A stretch of 5,173 bases of DNA, taken from assembly GCA_937916035.1 (NCBI GenBank), contig CALGIH010000155.1, positions 1 to 5,173 of the forward strand, in the 5' to 3' direction. The DNA is from an uncultured Lacinutrix sp. (lineage in GTDB: Bacteria; Bacteroidota; Bacteroidia; Flavobacteriales; Flavobacteriaceae). This document shows positions 1-5,173 of the stretch, one piece after another (positions within the stretch are counted from its first letter, which is position 1; each line of letters opens with the position of its first letter). Made by a program: the position numbers and the translations under genes. The notes under the pieces are model-generated. The model did not search any database. It saw only the letters and a list, made by a program, of their open reading frames with translations, and was not told the origin of the DNA.

Positions 1-749
1 AAATCATAATCTTTTAAGTCATTTTCAGTAAAAATAAATTCTCTATATTTCAATATATCATTATAAAGAGCACTAAATGGACCACCTTGTAGTTTTATAG
101 CCAAGGTATCTAACTTAGAATAATTGACACTTTTCCTGGCTTTAATTAAATTTATTCTATCATTTTTTAACGATGAATATGGCTGCTTATGAATTTCTAC
201 AACTGCCTCAGATAACGAGGCGTTTTTATTTCTTTTTTTAATAGTCTCTCTATAGAAAGCAGTCATCAAGGTTTTGTCTTTAGTATAGCTTTGCCCTTCA
301 CGGTTTAGCATTGCCTTTACAAGGGTTTTCGCATCTTTAAATGCATATATGCTAACCGTTGATAGTTCTATCGTATCAGGCTCTAATGCTATTGTAATGG
401 ATTTTTTTTCATCGAAGCTAGAAGTAGATATGTCTTTTCCTTTGTAACCTAAATGCGATACTCTAATAGTCACTTCTTGAAGATAAATTGAAACTTTAAG
501 AGAGAATTCGCCTTCTGTATTTGTTATAGTTCCAATATTAGAACCAACAATATTAATATTTACATAGCCTAATGATTTTTTAGAATCACTATCCTTTACA
601 ATACCTTTGTACTCGATAAAATTTTGTTCTTCTTCGGTATTTTCATTTTGTTGAGCAGATAAAGAGAAAAATGGAGTAATCATTAAAATGATTAGTAAAA
701 GATAAATGAAATATTTTCTCTGATAATTAAAAAGGCTATAGTTTTTCAT
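1..749 (-). CDS. Carboxypeptidase-regulatory-like domain protein, N-terminal 249 residues (3' end beyond window)
   Basis: The frame is open from an ATG at 747-749 to the left edge, giving 249 residues without a stop. An in-frame TGA (765-767) lies five codons upstream and no other ATG intervenes, so this start is well supported. Residues 1-33 form a signal peptide: Lys/Arg in the N-region, a strongly hydrophobic stretch at about 14-30, and a likely cut after SLSA. Residues about 47-125 match the carboxypeptidase D regulatory-like beta-sandwich (YKGIVKD, then the NIGTITNTEGEFSLKV and VSHLGYKGK type motifs) common in Bacteroidota surface proteins and at the N-terminus of TonB-dependent receptors. 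After it come TAFYRE (163-168) and LSEAVVEI (179-186), a signature I associate with the DUF5686-like/CarboxypepD_reg-like family. Such proteins are exported, probably to the outer membrane; their biochemical role is not established. A TonB receptor is less likely, because no plug domain follows at the expected place. Family call fairly sure, function unknown. Confidence 0.85.
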   Translation of the reverse strand, partial: MKNYSLFNYQRKYFIYLLLIILMITPFFSLSAQQNENTEEEQNFIEYKGIVKDSDSKKSLGYVNINIVGSNIGTITNTEGEFSLKVSIYLQEVTIRVSHLGYKGKDISTSSFDEKKSITIALEPDTIELSTVSIYAFKDAKTLVKAMLNREGQSYTKDKTLMTAFYRETIKKRNKNASLSEAVVEIHKQPYSSLKNDRINLIKARKSVNYSKLDTLAIKLQGGPFSALYNDILKYREFIFTENDLKDYD

Positions 750-903
750 AACTTCAAGTTTTAGTCATTAATATGATAATGAAAAATTTACACAGCAATT
801 TAATCATTTTTCGCGTGTTTTGAGTCTCTTTGTGCAGGCAGTTTAAAAGACCTTATGCAAGTTTATTAACTTATGAAGTGTATTTAAAAAATGAGTTAAG
901 TAG
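750..903. other. Intergenic spacer between sialidase and carboxypeptidase-like gene
   Basis: This 154-bp AT-rich gap is the only spacer in the window longer than 18 bases. On the minus strand it should hold any terminator for the upstream operon and any promoter for the carboxypeptidase-like gene. I see no GC-rich hairpin with a T-tract. No sequence fully matches the Bacteroidota promoter consensus (TTTG at -33, TAnnTTTG at -7); the nearest -7 look-alike, TAAATTTT read on the minus strand at 790-783, lacks the final G and has no TTTG partner. The spacer carries short inverted repeats, listed separately. Confidence 0.6.
765..782. repeat. Short inverted repeat TCATTA-N6-TAATGA upstream of the carboxypeptidase-like gene
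   Basis: Perfect 6-bp arms (765-770 and 777-782) flank a 6-base centre, 15 bases before the start codon of the left-edge gene. A second small palindrome, AACTT-C-AAGTT at 750-760, abuts the start codon itself. Either could be an operator or a weak hairpin near the ribosome entry site, but in DNA this AT-rich, repeats of this length often arise by chance. Confidence 0.25.
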
Positions 904-2007
904 TTAGTTGCTATTTAACCAATTAAAAGAGAAGCTTACAAATACGTTTTCTTTATAATCTTCTTTTTCAAAAAACAAACCAATATCACCATTTTTCAAA
1001 ATGGTTAACGATGAATAAGCACTACTTCCAGGATAAATAGTCTTTCCTTTAGACCAAGTTTCACCATCATCATAACTTAATTTTATAGTCATGTTTTCCC
1101 GTTTAGTTGTAGAATTGGCATTGGCGAAAAGAAGCACATTTTTTTCTACTCCATCTTCTATAAATTTATGACTAATGATGCTAGCATTGCATGAAGGATC
1201 AATGAGTTCTGTTTCAGATGTTGTTATCCACGTGTTACCAGCATCATTGGAAGTATGAACATATCTATTTCCTTTGTTGTTAGTTCTACTGTTTACCATT
1301 AAGGAATTATCTGAAAGTTCAACAATTTTTGATTCATCAGCTGGAGCTAATGGATGGTCAATGAAAAACCAGGATTTCCCATGGTCTTTACTACCAAAAA
1401 CATGCATGCCACTTTCTAAATTAACAAGACAGTGAAGCAAAATTCCATTTTCAGTTTGTATGCCACGACCTGACGTAATAAACTTAAAATCATTATGCCA
1501 TTCTGGTTTAGAGATTTGCGAAGTAATATCTTCTGGTTGGCTCCAAGTTTTGCCATTGTCATTGCTTTTTATAACATGAAAGTAGTAAACATTGAGTTCT
1601 TTATCTAAATCCATAAAGTTATAAAACAAGAATATTTCACCAGTAATTTTATCTAAAATCATGGATGGATCTGAAGCAGATTGACCTTCAGGAAAGTCAA
1701 CAATCTTTTCTATAGAAGACCATGTTTTGCCATTATCTGTGCTTCTTCTAATAACGATGTTAATGTCTTTGCTCCATTTAAGATCACCACAAGAAGGCAC
1801 GCGTTCATCAATGGCAACAACTAAGTCGCCATTTTTAGCTGTAATAATAGAAGGAATACGATAACATGAAATTTCAGAATTGTTTGAGGCATTAAATAAA
1901 TCATGATACTCAATAATACCATCAGCTATTTTATAGTTTTCATTTTGCGCATGAACTATAAATTGAAAAACTGCAAAAAACAGAAAAGTTGTTAACTTCA
2001 TAACCAT
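904..2007 (-). CDS. Secreted exo-alpha-sialidase, glycoside hydrolase family 33
   Basis: This complete 367-residue protein should release terminal sialic acids from glycoconjugates by the retaining GH33 mechanism. Residues 1-20 are a signal peptide with a probable cut at VHA|Q; there is no lipobox and no C-terminal sorting domain, so a periplasmic location is likely. The beta-propeller catalytic domain fills the rest. By comparison with known bacterial sialidases, the residues are: R50 in YRIP, D67 (acid/base, in AIDER), E225 (in ADES) assisting nucleophile Y331 (in SAYSSL), and the arginine triad completed by R241 (NSR) and R303 (RENMTIKLS). Five Asp boxes of form SxDxGxxW start at 89, 148, 206, 253 and 311. 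Nothing essential appears missing. No carbohydrate-binding module is present, so it is a minimal single-domain enzyme. The start is ambiguous: ATG at 2005-2007 or ATG two codons on (1999-2001), the latter giving a more typical MKLTT leader. It follows the beta-barrel gene by 9 bases and is the last gene of the apparent operon. Confidence 0.95.
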   Translation of the reverse strand: MVMKLTTFLFFAVFQFIVHAQNENYKIADGIIEYHDLFNASNNSEISCYRIPSIITAKNGDLVVAIDERVPSCGDLKWSKDINIVIRRSTDNGKTWSSIEKIVDFPEGQSASDPSMILDKITGEIFLFYNFMDLDKELNVYYFHVIKSNDNGKTWSQPEDITSQISKPEWHNDFKFITSGRGIQTENGILLHCLVNLESGMHVFGSKDHGKSWFFIDHPLAPADESKIVELSDNSLMVNSRTNNKGNRYVHTSNDAGNTWITTSETELIDPSCNASIISHKFIEDGVEKNVLLFANANSTTKRENMTIKLSYDDGETWSKGKTIYPGSSAYSSLTILKNGDIGLFFEKEDYKENVFVSFSFNWLNSN

Positions 2008-2016
2008 AAAAGATTA

Positions 2017-2580
2017 TTAAAACTGATACGCTAAACCAACTTGAAGTGTGTTAAGTTTTCTTGATACTCCAGGACCATCATCTAATAATCTGCTTAAAGC
2101 AAAGTAAGGACGTGCTTCTAAGAAAAAATGGGGAGCAACTTCAAAGCTTGCGCCAAAATGAAACCCAAACATAAAGGTGTTGAACAACTCAGTATCCAAA
2201 TCACCAATACCTAACAAAAATTGAGCTTCTGGCCCAATAAACCCTGTGAAATTATTTGCCAATTCGAATTTTAACAAAACTGGAACGTGTAATAAATCAA
2301 TATTGTCATTGAAGTTATACCGCGATGAGCTATACAGAATTTCTGGTTGGACACTAAAGGTTTCTGAGGTTGGAAAATTCACAAAAACACCAAAATAAAT
2401 ACCAGCTTCTTTTTGAACACGATCAGTACCTTCATTTTCAATTTTCATTTGAATGGCATTATAGCCAGCTTTGATGCCAAAAGTTGTTTTTAAAATAGTT
2501 GAAGTATCTTCATCTTCACCTTGGGCAAAGGAATTTACAGTCAAACAAAGTGCACACAGAATAATAGTTATATGTTTCAT
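2017..2580 (-). CDS. Small outer-membrane beta-barrel protein (porin-family, PorT/OmpA-like)
   Basis: This 187-residue protein has a clear signal peptide (residues 1-19, cut at SFA|Q). An acidic stretch (GEDEDTS) follows, then alternating beta-strands typical of the Bacteroidota OMP_b-brl_2 family: GIKAGYN (35-41), the strand around FSVQPEILYSS (75-85), HVPVLLKFEL (98-107), FIGPEAQFLLG (114-124), FGFHFGASFEV (138-148), FFLEARPYFAL (152-162) and the last strand, LNTLQVGLAYQF. The protein ends in phenylalanine, as expected for recognition by the outer-membrane assembly machinery. The length fits an eight-stranded barrel. Members are annotated as porin family or outer membrane beta-barrel proteins, and their ligands are generally unknown; I cannot tell whether it forms a pore. 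It lies 9 bases after the hydrolase gene and 9 before the sialidase gene, which suggests co-expression. The upstream bases are only A and T, with no Shine-Dalgarno sequence. Confidence 0.88.
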   Translation of the reverse strand: MKHITIILCALCLTVNSFAQGEDEDTSTILKTTFGIKAGYNAIQMKIENEGTDRVQKEAGIYFGVFVNFPTSETFSVQPEILYSSSRYNFNDNIDLLHVPVLLKFELANNFTGFIGPEAQFLLGIGDLDTELFNTFMFGFHFGASFEVAPHFFLEARPYFALSRLLDDGPGVSRKLNTLQVGLAYQF

Positions 2581-2589
2581 TATTAAAAT

Positions 2590-3477
2590 TTATTTTAATT
2601 TCTCTTTAAAAAATTCTACCGTTCGTTGCCATGCTAAAGTAGCCGCTTCTTTATCATAACGAGGCGTTGTGTCATTATGGAAACCATGATTTACGTCTGG
2701 ATATGTATACGCTTGGTAATCTTTATTGTTAGCTTTTAATGCAGCCTCATAATCTGGCCAACCAGCATTTACTCTAGTATCTAAATCAGCATATTGCAAT
2801 AATAATGCAGCATTAATTTTAGGAACATCTGCCTTTTCAGGTTGACCACCATAAAATGGAACTGATGCTTTTAATTCTGGAATACGAACAGCCATCATGT
2901 TTGAAATCCATCCGCCAAAACAGAAACCTACAACAGCTATATTGCCATCGCAATTTGGATGATTACTTAAGTAAGTATATGCAGCAATAAAATCTTCTAA
3001 CATTTCGTTGCGATCACGTTTACGTTGCATAGTTCTACCTTCATCATCTGTTCCAGGATAACCACCTAATGGTGTTAAGGCATCAGGAGCTATGGATATA
3101 AAGCCTTCAAGAGCAGCACGCCTGCCAACATCTTCTATATATGGATTAAGTCCTCGATTTTCATGAACCACAACCACTCCTGGAAGTTTAGTTTTATTTC
3201 CAGCAGGTTGTGATAATAATCCTTTAATGGTTCCGCCTCCTTTTGGAGAATCATATTCTATATATCCTGAATCTAATCTAGGGTCATCGTTTTGAATTTG
3301 TAGGTTCTGTACATAATCTGGCATCATGAAACTCATAAGAGAAGTTACTGTAAGTCCGCCAATGGCATAAAGTGATAGTTTTTCAGCAAATTGTCGTCTG
3401 TCAATCTTATTGTGTGCGTACTCATCATAAAGATTAAAAACTTCTTGATTAATGTCTTCTTTTTTTAGTTCTTTCAT
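2590..3477 (-). CDS. Dienelactone hydrolase family protein with Tat-like N-terminal segment
   Basis: This 295-residue alpha/beta-hydrolase belongs to the dienelactone hydrolase (carboxymethylenebutenolidase-like) family, whose members cleave lactone or ester bonds using a Cys-Asp-His triad. The nucleophile is C186 in GFCFGG; D233 (in YADLD) and H264 (in VNHGFHND) complete the triad; E106 in VVVHENRG matches the Glu that activates Cys in the model enzyme. The catalytic domain spans about 70-295. Residues 1-60 are an extension: LYDEY near 17, a twin-arginine-like DRRQF at 26-30, then a hydrophobic segment at about 36-52. This resembles a Tat signal or membrane anchor and suggests activity outside the cytoplasm. 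The first codon of the 18-base spacer is an in-frame TAA, so this ATG is the earliest start. The true substrate is unknown; related proteins are widespread and most do not take part in chloroaromatic degradation. No catalytic gene of such a pathway is nearby. Confidence 0.92.
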   Translation of the reverse strand: MKELKKEDINQEVFNLYDEYAHNKIDRRQFAEKLSLYAIGGLTVTSLMSFMMPDYVQNLQIQNDDPRLDSGYIEYDSPKGGGTIKGLLSQPAGNKTKLPGVVVVHENRGLNPYIEDVGRRAALEGFISIAPDALTPLGGYPGTDDEGRTMQRKRDRNEMLEDFIAAYTYLSNHPNCDGNIAVVGFCFGGWISNMMAVRIPELKASVPFYGGQPEKADVPKINAALLLQYADLDTRVNAGWPDYEAALKANNKDYQAYTYPDVNHGFHNDTTPRYDKEAATLAWQRTVEFFKEKLK

Positions 3478-3495
3478 GACGTTATGTATTATTTA

Positions 3496-5173
3496 TTATT
3501 GCTGAATTGTTTCTTCTATTTCAATTTCATTAAGCAATTGTGGCTTTCCAAACCCTAAGCCTTCCAATTTATCCATTTGAGTCGCTGCATCTCCAACTAC
3601 AAGATAAATCATTTTATTTGGATTTAAATATTTTTCAGCCAAAGCTTTGATGCCTTCAACTGTCATAGCCTTTACTATGTCTTCTCGTTGTTTAGCATAA
3701 TCATCTGCATAACTATAATTACTAATATTAGTAAGCATGTTTAATTTACTTCGCAATGTTTCAAAAGCTCTTGCATTACTTTTTATCATGTATCCTTTGG
3801 TAACTTCTAAATCATTTTCATTATAATTCTTCCCATAGTTTTCTAAAATTTCTTTTACTAAACTTGATGATTCATAAGTCACATTTGAGCGTACACCACT
3901 AGAAATTTCGAAGGCACCTTTTATAGTTGATCCTGAAAAACCAGAACCAATACCATAAGTATAACCTTTACCTTCACGTAATTGTTGCGTGAGTTGTGAA
4001 GAAAAACCTCCACCACCTAAGCGATAATTAAGCAATTGAGCAGGGTAATAGTCTGTATTAGTAGCTGCTAATGCAGGATAGCCAAAACTTATTACAGATT
4101 GTTTTGCTCCTGGAACATCATAAAAATAGACTTTAGAGGCATTTGGAGCTACTGGATCTGGTGTGTTTGGAAATTCTACAGACTTTGATGGCCATTTACT
4201 ATTTAAATCGACTAAGGATTTATTGACTTTATCTTTTGAAATTGATCCAACGACATGAAATTTAGTAATGCTAGGTGAAAAATAAGTATCGTAATACGCT
4301 TTTAAATCATCCATTGTGATTGCATTTACGGAAGATTTTGTGCCTAAGTTATTATGAGATAAAATATGATTTTCTCCATAAATAAGCTTGTCAAACTGAT
4401 TGTCAGCGATACTATTTGGTTGTGCTTTTTGACGTTCAATCTGAGCTAAAGTGCTTTGCTTAAGAAGGTCGAATTCAGTCGTGTCCCATCGAGGTTCTAA
4501 TAAAATTTCTTGAACCAAAGCCATCGTTTTATCATAGTTTTTAGCAAGTGTGTTTCCGGAAATAGTTATCGCTTCTTTTGATGCGTAAGCATTAATAGAT
4601 GCGCCAAGAGACTCAATAGCACTTTCAAGTTCTTCAGGTGTTTTGTTTGCTGTTCCTTTAGTTAATAAGTCTGCCAATAAGTTTGAAACTCCAATTTTGT
4701 CTGGGTTTTCCAAAAGCATTCCACCTTTTAATTGTATTTGGAATTGCACAAGTGGCACTTCATCATTTTCAATTCCAAAAACTTTCATGCCAGAAGAAAG
4801 TTCACCCTTCCATACATTAGGAACATTTACATCTGGACTGTCACCATAAGGAGGTTCTACACTTCTATCAAAACTTGAAGGTGTTTTCTTATATTCTGCA
4901 GCGATGCTAGCATCAAAAGTTTCTTCAGCGCCTTCTAAAATTGGTTCTTCAACTACATCAGCTAATTTTGAATCATTTAATGCTAAAGCTTTTTGTTCTT
5001 TTGGTACAAAGCTAGTTGCTATGTAATTTTTGTCTTTTACATAGGTATTATAAACACGCATCACATCGTCCGATGAAACAGCAAGAATATTTTTGACATC
5101 TTGATTTACAAACCCAGGATCACCAGCAAATATTTCATATTGAGCTAATTGAAAGCCTTTCCCTAAAACACTT
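3496..5173 (-). CDS. M16 family (insulinase/pitrilysin-like) protease, C-terminal half (5' end beyond window)
   Basis: The reading frame is open to the right edge, giving 558 visible residues before TAA; the true start lies outside. Visible residues 1 to about 65 look like the end of a first M16 unit (VSSDDVMRVYNTYVKDKNYI, then SFVPK). An acidic linker, about 66-120, follows, including TPSSFDRSVEPPYG. A second M16 unit runs from about 122 to the end. In it the zinc-binding HxxEH is replaced by N-L-L-A-D at visible residues 164-168 (bases 4669-4683), so this half cannot bind zinc in the usual way. The peptide-binding Arg-Tyr pair of M16 C-terminal domains is kept: R399 and Y406, seven apart, in LREGKGYTYG after the GGGGFSS loop. 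This matches large two-half M16 proteases, in which the N-terminal half carries the zinc site and the C-terminal half helps close the chamber around peptides. Related proteins are usually secreted or periplasmic; the signal region is not visible. It heads the visible part of the operon. Confidence 0.93.
   Translation of the reverse strand, partial: SVLGKGFQLAQYEIFAGDPGFVNQDVKNILAVSSDDVMRVYNTYVKDKNYIATSFVPKEQKALALNDSKLADVVEEPILEGAEETFDASIAAEYKKTPSSFDRSVEPPYGDSPDVNVPNVWKGELSSGMKVFGIENDEVPLVQFQIQLKGGMLLENPDKIGVSNLLADLLTKGTANKTPEELESAIESLGASINAYASKEAITISGNTLAKNYDKTMALVQEILLEPRWDTTEFDLLKQSTLAQIERQKAQPNSIADNQFDKLIYGENHILSHNNLGTKSSVNAITMDDLKAYYDTYFSPSITKFHVVGSISKDKVNKSLVDLNSKWPSKSVEFPNTPDPVAPNASKVYFYDVPGAKQSVISFGYPALAATNTDYYPAQLLNYRLGGGGFSSQLTQQLREGKGYTYGIGSGFSGSTIKGAFEISSGVRSNVTYESSSLVKEILENYGKNYNENDLEVTKGYMIKSNARAFETLRSKLNMLTNISNYSYADDYAKQREDIVKAMTVEGIKALAEKYLNPNKMIYLVVGDAATQMDKLEGLGFGKPQLLNEIEIEETIQQ

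Larger units (their letters stand above)
904..5173 (-). other. Apparent operon: M16 protease - dienelactone hydrolase - beta-barrel protein - sialidase
   Basis: Four same-strand genes are separated by 18, 9 and 9 bases with no room for promoters or terminators between them, so co-transcription is very likely. The first junction reads TAATAA and then an AT-rich run to the ATG; the third also has tandem TAATAA stops; the middle one has a single TAA. The operon's promoter must lie beyond the right edge or inside the M16 gene. Its end is probably in the 750-903 spacer, although read-through into the left-edge gene cannot be excluded. Confidence 0.75.

Noticed and set aside
783..790. Possible -7 element TAAATTTT (minus strand)
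   Set aside because: It lacks the conserved final G, and no TTTG lies at the proper distance upstream; AT-rich DNA yields such matches often.
859..872. Possible terminator hairpin AAGTT-N4-AACTT after the sialidase
   Set aside because: The stem is only five base pairs, almost all A-T, and has no following T-tract on the minus strand.
1543..1737. Repeated DNA words near CCAAGTTTTGCCATT and CCATGTTTTGCCATT
   Set aside because: These encode the NGKTW part of two Asp boxes in the sialidase propeller, so protein repeats explain them; not a mobile or regulatory repeat.
2471..2659. 62-codon plus-strand open frame
   Set aside because: It overlaps the beta-barrel and hydrolase genes on the opposite strand, has no recognisable domain and looks like an antisense shadow of well-supported coding sequence.
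4643..4849. 68-codon plus-strand open frame
   Set aside because: It lies wholly inside the M16 gene in antisense, and its composition mirrors the sense codons; no family resemblance.
5062..5064. GTG at 5062-5064 as the start of the M16 gene
   Set aside because: The frame stays open for 36 more codons to the right edge, and the upstream residues (for example QDVKNILAVSSDDV) continue typical M16 sequence, so this is an internal valine.
904..5173. A polysaccharide or sialic-acid utilisation locus
   Set aside because: No SusC/SusD, sialic-acid lyase, epimerase, kinase, transporter or regulator gene is visible; one sialidase alone does not support the call.

Overview
The window looks like AT-rich chromosomal DNA from a member of the Bacteroidota, most likely a marine-type Flavobacteriaceae. 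The evidence is the protein families present: a carboxypeptidase-regulatory-like surface protein with the conserved AFYRE motif, a PorT/OmpA-like small beta-barrel, a two-half M16 protease, and a dienelactone hydrolase with the N-terminal LYDEY...RRxF extension. Start codons also lack Shine-Dalgarno sequences, and junctions are AT-rich with TAA stops. The assignment is inference from these features; no marker gene is present.

All five genes lie on the minus strand, so transcription runs from high to low coordinates. The order is: (1) the C-terminal half of an M16 (insulinase/pitrilysin-like) metalloprotease, entering from the right edge; (2) a dienelactone hydrolase family protein with a Tat-like N-terminus; (3) a small outer-membrane beta-barrel protein; (4) a complete secreted GH33 exo-alpha-sialidase with all expected catalytic residues and five Asp boxes; (5) after a 154-bp gap, the N-terminal 249 residues of a carboxypeptidase-regulatory-like domain protein that leaves through the left edge.

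Genes 1-4 are separated by only 18, 9 and 9 bases and all sit in the same reading frame, so they look like one operon. Gene 5 may have its own promoter or may be read through. The products are all predicted to be envelope or exported proteins. A plausible but unproven theme is periplasmic/outer-membrane processing of peptides and glycans. No SusC/SusD pair, sialic-acid transporter or catabolic gene is visible, so the sialidase is an orphan within this window.

I found no RNA gene, mobile element, CRISPR array or convincing promoter or terminator. No stretch above 300 bases lacks a gene. I do not see a clearly novel system; the points most worth checking are the orphan sialidase in a protease/hydrolase operon and the same-frame gene packing.
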